37,330 nt of DNA from Lewinellaceae bacterium (GCA_024639065.1 JAHEJC010000016.1:1-37330), one strand, 5' to 3'. Numbered from the stretch's first letter, positions 17,850 to 27,088 are shown. The notes: a model not told the origin generated them from the sequence alone. Program-made: numbers and translations.

Positions 17850-19227
17850 TCGTTGGTTAGCTTTATTTGGGTTATTGTTGATCTTTTCATGCAGTATTTC
17901 CAAAAAAACGGTGGAAAACAAAAACACAACTTCAGACCTGAATGATCAGAAGAAGGTCTATAATCCACTAACCGGAAGATACGAACCAGCCACTCCAGCA
18001 AACACCAAAGTAGACACCATACAGTGGACTGAAATTGACGAGATCGCAAAACCTCCATTACGTGATGAGGATATTGCCAAGTCCATCCCGTACAGCGAAA
18101 AAAAATCTAGTTATAACATAAGCCTATTACTTCCCCTACGGGGCAATCAGCTAAATAATTCCCAAACCAGAGTAAATAAACTAACCGAGAAATTTGTCCA
18201 TTACCATGCTGGTTTTAGAATGGGCTTGCAGAAATTGGATAGAGAAGGTATACCCTTAAATGTAAATATTCTTGATATAGGATCTGAACCGATTCAACAA
18301 ATCCAATCATCGCGGGAAGTTGAAAATGCGGATGTTATAATCGGGCCTTATCGAAGGACAAATATAGAAGCAATGGCTTCGTATGCTAAGGCCAGACAAA
18401 TACCGATTATAACTCCATGGAGTTCATTTGACAACCTGGGGGACGATAACCCCTATTTTATCATGCCGAAACCTAGTTTTAATTCGTATTGTGAAGCGAT
18501 TGTTGACGACATTATGAAGAAGTTTCATCCAAGGGATGTGCGCATTGTAATTCGAGAGGGAGACGAATATTTATACCAGCAATTTCACAGATATACTAAT
18601 AAATATGGGATAGAAGATACAGCGCAATCATTCAAGACTTATCTTGTAAATGATACAACTATTGAACTTAGTGAAACACCAGTTGATTCCCATTTGATTG
18701 AAGATCGAAACAACATATTCATCATTCCTTATTATCGATCTACTGATGAACGGTTTGTTTATTCATTTATCCGAAGGTTGAGTATAGGCAACTCAAATAA
18801 TTCTGTTTATATATATGGAATGCCACAATGGAAATACAGGGTTGAACAAGATTATTACTTGTACAATTCGATGAAAATTTATATACCGTCGACGGGTTTG
18901 ATTCAGTCCGATGGGTGGGATTACCAGCAGATCACAGAGCGTTGTATAAGAGATTTTGGTATGTTACCTACTGATGATGTATTGGAGGCATACGATCTAA
19001 TTGTTTTTGTTGGTAGAATGCTGTTTAAGTACGGTAAGAATTTTCAATACTTTATGGATGTTGAGTCTTACGATGATCATGTTTTTGCTTCGTATAAATT
19101 CCAGCGAATGCTTCCGACCTTTTCAGCCCGGGCTATTGATGACCGAATGCTGAATAATACAGGTTTTGAAAATAAACACGTACAACTTATCCAACTAAAA
19201 GAATTTAAATACATCAAGGTAAATTAG
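17806..19227 (+). CDS. Lipoprotein with type 1 periplasmic-binding (ABC substrate-binding-like) fold
   Basis: A 473-aa probable lipoprotein with a hydrophobic signal ending LLIFSC. A type 1 periplasmic-binding fold runs from about residue 103 on ([36 protein letters not shown], then [11 protein letters not shown]). No LysM domain is seen, although relatives in this position after guaA often carry one. The ligand is unknown. Homologues are annotated as amino-acid ABC substrate-binding proteins, but there is no permease here. Start choice: the ATG at 17806 overlaps guaA by 44 bp, while a TTG at 17836 would give a more typical short signal ([12 protein letters not shown]) with a 14-bp overlap. 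Its stop directly abuts the stop of the convergent haloperoxidase gene. Confidence 0.75.
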   Translation: MISVRNHHLLLNGNNRWLALFGLLLIFSCSISKKTVENKNTTSDLNDQKKVYNPLTGRYEPATPANTKVDTIQWTEIDEIAKPPLRDEDIAKSIPYSEKKSSYNISLLLPLRGNQLNNSQTRVNKLTEKFVHYHAGFRMGLQKLDREGIPLNVNILDIGSEPIQQIQSSREVENADVIIGPYRRTNIEAMASYAKARQIPIITPWSSFDNLGDDNPYFIMPKPSFNSYCEAIVDDIMKKFHPRDVRIVIREGDEYLYQQFHRYTNKYGIEDTAQSFKTYLVNDTTIELSETPVDSHLIEDRNNIFIIPYYRSTDERFVYSFIRRLSIGNSNNSVYIYGMPQWKYRVEQDYYLYNSMKIYIPSTGLIQSDGWDYQQITERCIRDFGMLPTDDVLEAYDLIVFVGRMLFKYGKNFQYFMDVESYDDHVFASYKFQRMLPTFSARAIDDRMLNNTGFENKHVQLIQLKEFKYIKVN

Positions 19228-21423
19228 TTATTTGACAATTATCTTCCTTGAATATGTTTGGTCACTTGATCTTACCACCAAAAATAGGACTCCTTTTGGC
19301 CATCCAGCTGATGATAATGTCATTAAACCATTTTCAGCGTCAAAGGATCTTTTGTCGCATAGCCTACCGGAAGGGTCTATGATTTGTATCATCCCATCAA
19401 ATTTTTGAGTTCCTAAATTAATTTTGATTAATTCTCCAGCGGCCACTGTAGTTGGAAAAACATCAATTAAATAGTCTTTTTCTTCTTCAGTTACCGGGGT
19501 AATGCCCGTGTTAAATATTTCTTTTGCTTTATTGAATGCGTCAGTCCCGATAATTTCACCTATTAGTCTGCCGGGGATATCATCACAGGGAGGATGAATG
19601 CCACCCCAAATTCTGGATAAGGAAGTTTCATCTGATGCATCTTTGTAGGTAGCCCATTGCAAAACGACATCAACACTAGGCCCCTCTTCAAATACTAAAA
19701 AAGAATCTTTTTTAGCTACGAATTCACCCAATCCACCTGGAAAATATTCATCCCCGGTAAATAAGGAAAGTACCTGTGCCGCAGCTCTGGAAAAAGTAGA
19801 ATGTCCGGAGATATAACCTGCAAATGGGGGTGTGATAAAAGTAGGTCTTTGATAGGGCCACCAATTCTCAGCTAAAATCCAGCCCACTCCAGCCTGATCT
19901 ACCTCCGGATCGTCAATATAAGCAGGGCCTCTCCACGCAAACAACTTGATTTTACCAACGTGTTGGTTTTCTGATCCGGCCAGCGAATCACCTTCATTGA
20001 CCACTTCGACAAACCCATCATATAATGGGATCCCATTGGGATGATAGTTGGCTAAGGATTGATTAGTAGACTGCCCTTGGTCGGCCATATACCGAATCGC
20101 CGATATCGGGCGGATATAATCATAGTAACCCTTGATACTCCATGAGCTGACAGCGGCATCATGAACAGCACCCCCTAAAGTGAAATAAATTTTAACATCC
20201 CATTCGAGAGGATCAACCTCTTCACCCTGGCCTTCAAATTTTTTTATCAATTTGGGATGATCGTTTACATAGTTGGTAATAGTATACCAATGACCTGGGG
20301 GAGTCTCCGAATCTGGACCGTCCGCCCAAAATTCAGCAAGCACCCGGGCATAATCTCCTCTGGGTACCAGATTGGGCTCATAAGGATTTCCGGTTTTAGG
20401 ATTGATAGGCCTACCTTGACTTGGATCACCTCCTTCCAAGGTGTTATAAAATGAATCGTAATTTGAAAAACTTAAAGGATAGGATAAATTATTGCCTTTT
20501 GAGCCCGGGGAGATATCCCAGATTATTCCATCTTTCTGATCGAGATGAGAAGACCAAATGGCTACTAACGTATGACCCCATTGGTATTCTTGCGGTAAAT
20601 AGGCTTGTTCATCTCCTGATTCAATTAATGGGGGACTTTCGGGGTCATGCCAAACTATGTATTCCTGGCCATTTTTGGTTAAAACTTTCTTATCAGATTC
20701 GTCTAATGCAAAAGGCACTACAACTCCCCATTCTGGACTCAGAAAATCAGGTGCTCCACCTGGGCGTGGATTACCGGATTGGTCTATAAATACCTGGAAA
20801 GATAATGGCTGCCAATGGTTGGAATTTATAATTCCATTATCACCTGGAATTTCCGGTGACATAACCGGATTAACGGGTTTATAATAGGTGTTTTCATAAT
20901 CGTTGGCCTCATTCGAACCATCTTGTAATCCGAATAAGATCATTTGAGAGGCTATGTAGTTACCCAGAGCGGCTGCATCCCCAGTCTGATAATCCATACT
21001 CGAATTGCTGATCAAATAACCGTATGACTGCATACGCTCAATAATGGATACCAAAGTTTTTGTTGATTTAGGCGAATTTGCAAACCGATGTGCGATCAAG
21101 CGATACATGGCATAACTCATGGCTTTATGTCGATCTCCATCGATATCAGAAGAAGCTGGTATTCCTTCAAATGGGCAATCAAATCCATCGATTTCTTTAC
21201 CTAAAAAATAAGTCTCCGCGGATTCTTCATAAACTGCCCACAAGTCGTACATTAGAATACTGTGGTGCCATAGGTTTCTAGCGTGAACAGTAGGGCGCGC
21301 GAAGTCACTGCGCACGGCTTCTAACAATTCCTCAATCCATTCTCTAGCGATGGTTTGTTCTTGAGCAATTACCCATTCCGCATTGAGTAAAAACAGAACT
21401 ATCAAAATGAACGCACGTGCCAT
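19228..21423 (-). CDS. Secreted vanadium-dependent haloperoxidase-like (PAP2-type) protein with T9SS type A domain
   Basis: A 731-aa secreted protein with a signal peptide (residues 1-20, ending WVIA). The full vanadate/phosphate-binding set of the VHPO/PAP2 superfamily is present. KGYYDYIRP (Lys431, Arg438) gives Kx6RP. ISGH is at 538-541. SRIWGGIHPPCD (Arg604, His610, Asp614) gives SRx5HxxxD. The C-terminal roughly 75 residues (VFPTTVAAGELIKI ... GWPKGVLFLVV ... RKIIVK) form a type A T9SS sorting domain. The likely activity is halide oxidation by peroxide outside the cell; a phosphatase is the alternative, since motifs alone do not separate the two. A -7-like box lies 33-40 bp upstream of the start. 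Confidence 0.85.
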   Translation of the reverse strand: MARAFILIVLFLLNAEWVIAQEQTIAREWIEELLEAVRSDFARPTVHARNLWHHSILMYDLWAVYEESAETYFLGKEIDGFDCPFEGIPASSDIDGDRHKAMSYAMYRLIAHRFANSPKSTKTLVSIIERMQSYGYLISNSSMDYQTGDAAALGNYIASQMILFGLQDGSNEANDYENTYYKPVNPVMSPEIPGDNGIINSNHWQPLSFQVFIDQSGNPRPGGAPDFLSPEWGVVVPFALDESDKKVLTKNGQEYIVWHDPESPPLIESGDEQAYLPQEYQWGHTLVAIWSSHLDQKDGIIWDISPGSKGNNLSYPLSFSNYDSFYNTLEGGDPSQGRPINPKTGNPYEPNLVPRGDYARVLAEFWADGPDSETPPGHWYTITNYVNDHPKLIKKFEGQGEEVDPLEWDVKIYFTLGGAVHDAAVSSWSIKGYYDYIRPISAIRYMADQGQSTNQSLANYHPNGIPLYDGFVEVVNEGDSLAGSENQHVGKIKLFAWRGPAYIDDPEVDQAGVGWILAENWWPYQRPTFITPPFAGYISGHSTFSRAAAQVLSLFTGDEYFPGGLGEFVAKKDSFLVFEEGPSVDVVLQWATYKDASDETSLSRIWGGIHPPCDDIPGRLIGEIIGTDAFNKAKEIFNTGITPVTEEEKDYLIDVFPTTVAAGELIKINLGTQKFDGMIQIIDPSGRLCDKRSFDAENGLMTLSSAGWPKGVLFLVVRSSDQTYSRKIIVK

Positions 21424-21840
21424 GGTTTCAATTTTTAATTACTTATTATATATTACAAATATAGTATATATATTATTATTCCTAGCTAGTGTAAGTTATA
21501 GGAATTCGAAACGCTCTTTTCCTATTTTTCAAAAAAGTTGTAAACTATCTAAGGTAAGTATACGATTTCATTAGAGAATAATATTTTACGGGTTGATAAC
21601 TATTCGTAATGGAAAAATTTTTATGCTTCGAAAATTGGATATAGATATAATTTTGTATTATGATTCTATTTTAGCTTCTATAAGAAATTAAACTCTAAAA
21701 AATGGATTGATTGCATGGTTTATATTCTGTAGGCGGACCAAGAATATCGTACTTTTAAAAAGTACATAACGGATGGATTTGAGGGTAATAATTAACCGAT
21801 ATATGTGAAATTATTTGCTTTCAAAAAATGTACTCGGTTT
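21424..21840. other. 417-bp AT-rich intergenic region with a perfect 17-nt dyad
   Basis: No gene is supported here; the 63-aa plus-strand ORF is a low-complexity shadow. The region holds the candidate -7 box at 21456-21463 and a perfect inverted repeat, GTACTTTTaAAAAGTAC, at 21749-21765, about 76 nt beyond the stop of the DUF3179 gene. No T-tract supports intrinsic termination there. Confidence 0.5.
21456..21463 (-). promoter_or_regulatory. Candidate -7 box for the haloperoxidase gene
   Basis: Read on the minus strand this is TATATTTG, an exact TAnnTTTG match. It would give a leader of about 25 nt before the ATG at 21423. No -33 TTTG is present at normal spacing, and the surrounding sequence is very AT-rich, which raises the chance of a random match. 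Confidence 0.35.
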
Positions 21841-22920
21841 CTATTCTGTTACGATTATTGGATTCGGATAGAATGAACTAAAAGACATCCAGTACCCCAT
21901 TAATGAGTTTGGTGAAGTAAGGCTGGCTCCTTGATTTGGTCCTGAAATTGCCTCGCCAAATAAATTCCAGGTGTTTCCCAGCTGATCATTAAATAGAGTG
22001 GGCGATTGGTCGGAAGTTGAAAATTCAAGTAGTTCACCGTTAGACAAACTACTTTCGAACGAAACGATAAAGTTGAGCGCTTCATTTCCAATTATTACTA
22101 TCGATTTGTCTTGAAATTGATCAGCCAATATGCGCGTCCCGTTTGAAAATAAATTAAACCGGTAGACTTTTGCTTGTTCATTTATGACTACACCATGAAC
22201 TCTTTCCTTTAAATGTAAGCGTTCATCAACGGGTACAATTGGAAAAAGGAGTCGGCTAGAAGCCTCCCGATAATCTCCATAAGGATATTCACCATAAGGT
22301 CGATCAAAACCGGTTTCTACGTTTAAAACTCTGGCATTTGGAAACAAGATTTTTGCTGTGCTCCAATTCGTTTCCATTATTTTGAAACTCTTTGCTGGTT
22401 TTCCTTTGTACCATCCACGCACTCCTTTCATCAGCATTTGGGACCATTCACTCCCTGTATCTCTTTCATAGGGAATTAAATTGGTATTATACAGTAATCC
22501 AGACACCCCAAACGTGGTTATACCTAGGGCAAGATGCCGATCCCAAGCCATAGCAGTACCAGTCAGCGGGCAATAAGTGAGTGCCACATATTCATTGGCA
22601 ATTACATCGTTGACAATTTCATGCCAGTCTAAAATAGTGTAAGGATAAATCTTGGTCTCTTTTGCCAATCGTAGAATTACTACTAAATCAGAGGCTCGAT
22701 TGAAAGGTTCCGCAACAGCTATGTTTACAAAAGTCGGATTATCAATCGAAGGGACACCATCTCTTCCTGGTCCACCATCAAAAATCCGGTGTTCAGGCAG
22801 AAGCCATTCCGGATCTAAATCATCCCGGGGTTTCGAAGTAGATTGAATGGGTTCATCACATCCTACGGACAGAAGAGTGAATACTAAAAGCCAAAAAAAT
22901 GATTTTCCTAAATATACCAT
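21841..22920 (-). CDS. DUF3179-domain lipoprotein
   Basis: About 359 aa from the chosen start. The track ORF begins at 22974, but the methionine at 22920 gives a standard lipoprotein signal (MVYLGKSFFWLLVFTLLSVGC, lipobox SVGC) without an unusual polar lead. The body shows the DUF3179 hallmarks: LPEHRIFDGGPGRDGVPSIDNPTF, YPYTILDWHEIVND, VALTYCPLTGTAMAWDR and TFGVSGLLYNTNLIPYERDTGSEWSQM. The conserved Cys in TYCPLTG and the acidic and aromatic residues suggest a ligand- or redox-related pocket, but the function is unknown. It is divergent from the DUF4198 gene. Confidence 0.85.
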   Translation of the reverse strand: MVYLGKSFFWLLVFTLLSVGCDEPIQSTSKPRDDLDPEWLLPEHRIFDGGPGRDGVPSIDNPTFVNIAVAEPFNRASDLVVILRLAKETKIYPYTILDWHEIVNDVIANEYVALTYCPLTGTAMAWDRHLALGITTFGVSGLLYNTNLIPYERDTGSEWSQMLMKGVRGWYKGKPAKSFKIMETNWSTAKILFPNARVLNVETGFDRPYGEYPYGDYREASSRLLFPIVPVDERLHLKERVHGVVINEQAKVYRFNLFSNGTRILADQFQDKSIVIIGNEALNFIVSFESSLSNGELLEFSTSDQSPTLFNDQLGNTWNLFGEAISGPNQGASLTSPNSLMGYWMSFSSFYPNPIIVTE

Positions 22921-23045
22921 TAGCTTAAAGATAGGCCAATATTGTAGAATATGGAAGTCATTAACGAGACACATTGGAAAGTGTTTATTATTTTTAATAT
23001 TTGATTTGTTGATTAAAAGACGATTTACCAGTCATAATTTAATGC

Positions 23046-23864
23046 ATGAGATTGATTTTTAAGTATTTATTCTGTATGGGTGCGCTTATCGCATTGAGCA
23101 GTCATGACCTTTTTTTAAAAACGAACAACTACTTCGTTCCGGCAGATTCACTGGTAAAATTATTTTTATTTAATGGTACTTTTGATCAAAGCGAGAACAG
23201 TATAACGCGTGATCGGATCATTGATGCGACCATTTTAGGACCTGATTTGTCATTTCATCCAGGTATAGGTAACTGGTACGATCAGGATAACATCACCTAC
23301 CTGCAATTTAAAACCGGCGAAGCAGGGACCTATATAGCTGGGGTATCAACTGCACCGAAAAACATTGAATTGGATGCCAAAGACTTCAATGAGTATCTGG
23401 AACATGATGGGGTGCTCGATGAGCTGGATGCGCGTAAAAATGAAAATAGAATGGGTGAAAGTGCCGTAGAAAAATATTCAAAACACGTTAAATGTATCTT
23501 ACAGGTAGGGGATAAATCTTCCGATGATTTTCAACAAATACTGGGCTATCCTATTGAATTCATTTTACAGGATAATCCCAGTGAAATTTCATCGGGAAGT
23601 ATCATGCGATTTTTGTTATTGAGTGATAAGCTGCCTTTGCCAAACCAATTAGTCTATTATGGGTATCGCAAGGGAGACGAAGAAGTTGTACCAGAAAAAT
23701 TACATGATAGTACGTTTGTAAGAACAGACGAACAAGGCTATGGATCGATTAACCTATCCAATGCAGGCGTTTGGTATCTGAGGACAATCCAAATGGCACG
23801 AAGCAGTGAGGAAGGACTGGATTATGAGTCTAATTGGGCAACAATAAGTTTTATGATTCGCTAA
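23046..23864 (+). CDS. DUF4198-domain exported protein
   Basis: A 272-aa protein with an N-terminal signal (MRLIFKYLFCMGALIALSSHD). The early SHDLFLKTNNYFVPAD fits the DUF4198 pattern, in which a His-Asp/Glu pair follows directly after export; the family is related to the periplasmic NikM-type metal-uptake component. The rest is beta-rich (VKLFLFNGTF, YLQFKTGEAGTYIAGVST, GYGSINLSNAGVWYLRTIQM). A metal-related role is suggested by the family only; no transporter genes are nearby. It is transcribed away from the DUF3179 gene. Confidence 0.75.
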   Translation: MRLIFKYLFCMGALIALSSHDLFLKTNNYFVPADSLVKLFLFNGTFDQSENSITRDRIIDATILGPDLSFHPGIGNWYDQDNITYLQFKTGEAGTYIAGVSTAPKNIELDAKDFNEYLEHDGVLDELDARKNENRMGESAVEKYSKHVKCILQVGDKSSDDFQQILGYPIEFILQDNPSEISSGSIMRFLLLSDKLPLPNQLVYYGYRKGDEEVVPEKLHDSTFVRTDEQGYGSINLSNAGVWYLRTIQMARSSEEGLDYESNWATISFMIR

Positions 23865-24002
23865 TTTATGGTAGATTTTACACAGATCACTCTTGTTACT
23901 ATTTCCTTTTATGAATAAACCAGGCTCAAAAGAAGCACCTGTTATTAATTGTGAAAAAATACTGTATTTATTAACTTTTTATTTTTAACCCATTAACTAA
24001 TC

Positions 24003-24368
24003 ATGGCTTACGATCAATGGTTATACGAAAGAGTAAAAAATAGCTTAACCGAAAAGCGAGTTAACTTCGAGGAAAGAAAAATGTTTGGGGGTATTTGTTT
24101 TATGATAGACAACAAGATGTGCTTAGGTGTCAATAACGAACAGTTGATGGTCCGCTTAAATCCGAACATTTATGAAGAGGTATTAAAGGAACCTGGCTGC
24201 CGGAGCATGGACTTTACTGGCCGTCCAATGAAAGGATTTGTCTATGCAGAAAATGAAGGGATTGAAGATGATGTGAGACTGGATAAATGGATACAAAGGG
24301 GGCTAGACTTTAATCCTTTGGCTAAAGCCTCAAAGAAAAAAAGAAGCAAAAATGAATCTTATGTTTAA
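24003..24368 (+). CDS. TfoX/Sxy N-terminal-domain protein
   Basis: A 121-aa single-domain protein with the TfoX-N pattern: ERKMFGGICFMIDNKMCLGVNNEQLMVRL, then GCRSMDFTGRPMKGFVYA. The C-terminal tail is basic (KASKKKRSKNES). In gamma-proteobacteria Sxy/TfoX activates competence genes through CRP. Stand-alone N-domain proteins such as this are widespread and their role is not established, so no competence function should be assumed. No competence genes lie nearby. A 6-bp hairpin without a T-tract follows the stop. Confidence 0.85.
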   Translation: MAYDQWLYERVKNSLTEKRVNFEERKMFGGICFMIDNKMCLGVNNEQLMVRLNPNIYEEVLKEPGCRSMDFTGRPMKGFVYAENEGIEDDVRLDKWIQRGLDFNPLAKASKKKRSKNESYV

Positions 24369-25034
24369 TACCCTATGCATATTCTTTGCTTGAGCATCAG
24401 CAAGCATTACTTGTAGTCCAGACAAAACAATTTGGAAAATTTAAGGGATAACTACTATCAGAATTATAGAGCATAGTTCTTAAATCACAGGAGTTTCTTA
24501 TGCTTACAATTTACTTGTATCCTCCAGTAGTGATAAAACGGCAAAATATGGACTATAATCTTGATGATCTAAATTAATAAAGTTGCTTATACGAAATTGG
24601 AATTTAAAGGTCAATTTTGGATTCGGAACACAAATTCGTTTTATTTATTGTATGGTGAAATAAAGGTAATCAAATAGTAGTTAATTTGGTTCGTAATAAG
24701 GATTCGAAAAAGACTACGGTCACAATATATTTTAATAATTAAAGGCAATAATATATTTGATTTTTATCTTATTTGTCGACTAATTACGAAAAAGATTGGC
24801 CACTGGCGCACGAGCGAATTTATTCAAGAACCTAATAAAAACGATTGTCAATAAATTAGGATTCAAGTGGTATAGACCAAGTTTGAATTCTGCAGACGAC
24901 AAATGTATAAAATGGGTGGTGAGCTGTTTTGAATAAGTCCAAGGAGAAAGAATTTCCCCCATACTTGTCATTTGATTGAAATAATCTAGTCCACCCATTA
25001 AAATGTTCTCAGCAAAGCAAAAAAATATAATCCA
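24369..25034. other. 666-bp region with decayed coding traces, no intact gene supported
   Basis: The region is AT-rich and full of stops. The 91-aa minus-strand ORF (24780-25055) overlaps the MscS start and has no recognisable features. A stop-bounded minus-strand frame at 24504-24644 reads like a true protein C-terminus (see separate entry). A -7-like TATATTTG is at 24752-24759. The region marks the border between the DUF4198/TfoX block and the AT-rich small-gene stretch, and could be the scar of lost genes. Confidence 0.45.
24504..24644 (-). pseudogene. Possible 3' remnant of a protein gene
   Basis: A 46-codon open frame without an ATG, bounded upstream by TAA and ending in TAA. It reads ...FRISNFINLDHQDYSPYF... 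and ends LLEDTSKL. Its composition looks protein-like in an otherwise stop-rich region, which suggests the tail of a degraded gene. I cannot name a family. A plus-strand frame in the same DNA is also open for a short stretch, so chance is a real alternative. Confidence 0.22.
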
Positions 25035-25529
25035 ATGGAAGAATATAAAATTCAAATAATTGAAACAGCAATAACCATAATTACTTTCATCATTGCATTA
25101 AAAATCCTGAGTAGGGTAATTGAAAAAGTTGGGAATAGATTTTCTTATCACAAAGCCAGAATAAAAATAGTAAAGAAGATAAAATCCTTTGTTTTATATA
25201 TTATTTTAGTAGGAATTTTAGTGTTGATTTGGGGCATAGCTCCATCTCAATTAGCAGCTTATATCGCCTCCTTATTTACCGTTTTGGGAATTGCATTTTT
25301 AGCGCAATGGTCAATAATATCTAATATCACATCAACATTAATAATTTTCTTTAATCATCAAGTCAATATAGGAGATACAATAGTTATTTTAGATAAAGAC
25401 TATCACATTGAAGGAAAAATAAGTGACATTGGGGTATTCTTTATTATTATCAAAGTTAGTGAGAATGAAAATGTGTCTTTGCCCAGTAATGTATTTATGC
25501 AAAAAATGGTTAAAAAAATTAAAAAATGA
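25035..25529 (+). CDS. Small MscS-like mechanosensitive channel family protein
   Basis: A 164-aa membrane protein with three hydrophobic segments (about residues 8-24, 50-68 and 73-105). The third is the MscS pore-type helix (SLFTVLGIAFLAQWSIISNITST). The start of the MscS beta domain follows (NHQVNIGDTIVI, IEGKISDIGVFF, VSLPSNVFMQKMV). The C-terminal alpha/beta vestibule of full-length MscS is absent, as in many short relatives. It would release solutes under hypo-osmotic shock. The gene is very AT-rich, and 126 bp of non-coding DNA separate it from the antiporter. Confidence 0.85.
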   Translation: MEEYKIQIIETAITIITFIIALKILSRVIEKVGNRFSYHKARIKIVKKIKSFVLYIILVGILVLIWGIAPSQLAAYIASLFTVLGIAFLAQWSIISNITSTLIIFFNHQVNIGDTIVILDKDYHIEGKISDIGVFFIIIKVSENENVSLPSNVFMQKMVKKIKK

Positions 25530-25655
25530 AGGTAAGTCAAGTTCTCAATTGTCGACTCTCAATCTGATTTATTTATGAAAACTGTTAGCAAAGAAAGAAA
25601 AAAACTTTGCAATGGGATAATCCCTACCAAGTTGGCTGAATAAATAAAATAAGCT

Positions 25656-26612
25656 ATGACGATATCAATATTACTTATCGTAACCGGCTTTCTATTATTA
25701 ATTAAGGGAGCTGACTGGTTGGTTAATGGAGCAACTACTCTTGCTAGAAAGAATAAGGTATCCGACTTGGCGATAGGATTGACAATTGTTGCTTTTGGTA
25801 CTTCGGCACCAGAATTAGTTGTTAATTCGATTGCCTCCTTAGAAAACTACTCTGATATTGTTTTCGGAAATGTAATTGGAAGCAATAATTTTAATCTATT
25901 TGTAATTCTTGGTATTGTAGGGCTCATATTTCCAATAAAAGTTCAATCCACCACTGTATGGAAAGAAATTCCAATTTCTTTTTTGGCCATTTTACTTTTA
26001 TTCATTTTATCAAATGGATTCTTTTTTCAAGATGCAAATGTCTTGTCGCGTTTTGATGGATTTATATTGTTCCTCTTATTTGCTTTGTTTCTAATTTATG
26101 TGTACATGCAATTAAAGGCTGAAACCGTTGAAACAGAACTAACAAAAGAAGACTCGTCAAACTTAAAAATTTGGGGCTTCATTATCATTGGGCTGTCAGG
26201 TTTAATCCTTGGTGGAAAATTGGTTGTAGATAATGCGATTGAAATTGCTACAAATTTGGGAGTAAGCAAGAAGATTATCGGTTTAACGATTGTTGCCGCT
26301 GGAACATCATTACCTGAACTGGTAACCTCTGTGGTGGCTGCTTTTAAAAAGAATAGCGATATTGCTATTGGTAATATTATAGGTTCAAACATATTTAATA
26401 TTTTTTTGATTCTTTCAATAAGTTCGTTTGTAAATCCCATTAAGTTTGACATTTCTTTTAATACTGATATCTATTTACTGGGAGGAGGAACAATTTTCCT
26501 TTTCATTGCGATGTTTACTGGAGAAAAGAAAAAACTGGACAGATGGGAAGCTGGAATTTTATTGTTAGTATTTATGGCATATACATTATATTTAATTGGA
26601 AAAGAAATATGA
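25656..26612 (+). CDS. Calcium/sodium antiporter (CaCA family, YrbG-like)
   Basis: A 318-aa inner-membrane exchanger of the K+-dependent Na+/Ca2+ type. It has about ten hydrophobic helices in two inverted halves. The two alpha repeats are clear: GLTIVAFGTSAPELVVNSIAS with GNVIGSNNFN in the first half, and GLTIVAAGTSLPELVTSVVAA with GNIIGSNIFN in the second. The Glu residues in SAPELV and SLPELV are the ion-binding residues of the family. The two halves are joined by a charged loop near residues 155-172 (AETVETELTKEDSS). The length and all motifs are complete. Confidence 0.93.
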   Translation: MTISILLIVTGFLLLIKGADWLVNGATTLARKNKVSDLAIGLTIVAFGTSAPELVVNSIASLENYSDIVFGNVIGSNNFNLFVILGIVGLIFPIKVQSTTVWKEIPISFLAILLLFILSNGFFFQDANVLSRFDGFILFLLFALFLIYVYMQLKAETVETELTKEDSSNLKIWGFIIIGLSGLILGGKLVVDNAIEIATNLGVSKKIIGLTIVAAGTSLPELVTSVVAAFKKNSDIAIGNIIGSNIFNIFLILSISSFVNPIKFDISFNTDIYLLGGGTIFLFIAMFTGEKKKLDRWEAGILLLVFMAYTLYLIGKEI

Positions 26613-26650
26613 AAGAAGTCAGTCAATAATTATTAGTAAACTAATTGGTT

Positions 26651-27028
26651 ATGCTTTATAATGTAAAAACACCTAGTGAATATCTTGATACAATTGAAAA
26701 GGATTGGAGAAAAGTCAAGTTGATTGAAGTTCGGGAAATGATAAAGAGAAATGGACCAGAATTAACCGAAGGAATTAAATACAAAATGTTATCCTATGAG
26801 TATGCCGATAAAATAATTTTTAGTCTAAATGCTCAACAGGCTTACGTTAGTCTATATGTTGGTAATGTGGATAAAGTTGAAAATGCTCGAAAATTGCTAA
26901 AAGAATTTAATATTGGTAAAGGTTGCATTCGAATAAGAAGGAATATTAAATTACCAGAATCGAATCTTGATAAATTCATTGCAAGGACCATTGAAATATG
27001 GAGAAAAGGAGGCGAAACTGATTGTTGA
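26651..27028 (+). CDS. DUF1801-domain protein
   Basis: About 125 aa from the ATG at 26651. The track starts two codons earlier at a TTG, which is less likely. The sequence fits the small DUF1801 (YdhG-like) family: YLDTIEKDWRKVKLIEVREMI, then GPELTEGIKYKMLSYEY, and a C-terminal GKGCIRIRRNIKLPESNLDKFIARTIE. It is a soluble single domain with no known biochemical activity. It is the third of four same-strand, functionally unrelated small genes. A GC-rich element follows in the spacer at 27051-27088. Confidence 0.8.
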   Translation: MLYNVKTPSEYLDTIEKDWRKVKLIEVREMIKRNGPELTEGIKYKMLSYEYADKIIFSLNAQQAYVSLYVGNVDKVENARKLLKEFNIGKGCIRIRRNIKLPESNLDKFIARTIEIWRKGGETDC

Positions 27029-27050
27029 ATAATACTGCAAAACAATAAAT

Positions 27051-27088
27051 GCAACACCGCAACGGTTGAACGCGCTCACGGTAACAAC
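27051..27088. repeat. GC-rich spacer element between AT-rich genes (possible dispersed repeat)
   Basis: The 38-nt string gcaacaccgcaacggttg...ggtaacaac is about 58 percent G+C, in a neighbourhood that is visibly AT-rich. It contains related sub-words (GCAACAC, GCAACGG, GGTAACAAC). It resembles the intergenic elements seen between accessory genes in some Bacteroidota. It was tested by eye as an integron attC site and does not fit. Confidence 0.25.

Noticed and set aside
24003-24368. Competence regulator function for the TfoX-N protein
   Set aside because: Stand-alone TfoX-N proteins are widespread outside competence systems, and no com or pil genes are in the window.
24387-24406. TGCTTG/CAAGCA hairpin after the TfoX-N gene as a terminator
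   Set aside because: The loop is 8 nt, the stem is 6 bp, and no T-run follows.
24780-25055. 91-aa minus-strand ORF
   Set aside because: It overlaps the MscS start, has no recognisable motif, and its N-terminus is the antisense of the MscS promoter region; treated as a shadow.
25588-25610. GCAAAG/CTTTGC inverted repeat between the MscS and antiporter genes
   Set aside because: The loop is an 11-nt purine run and there is no T-tract; too weak to call.
27001-27060. A possible tRNA or ncRNA in the spacer after DUF1801
   Set aside because: The GC-rich part cannot be folded into a cloverleaf, and no conserved tRNA bases were seen.
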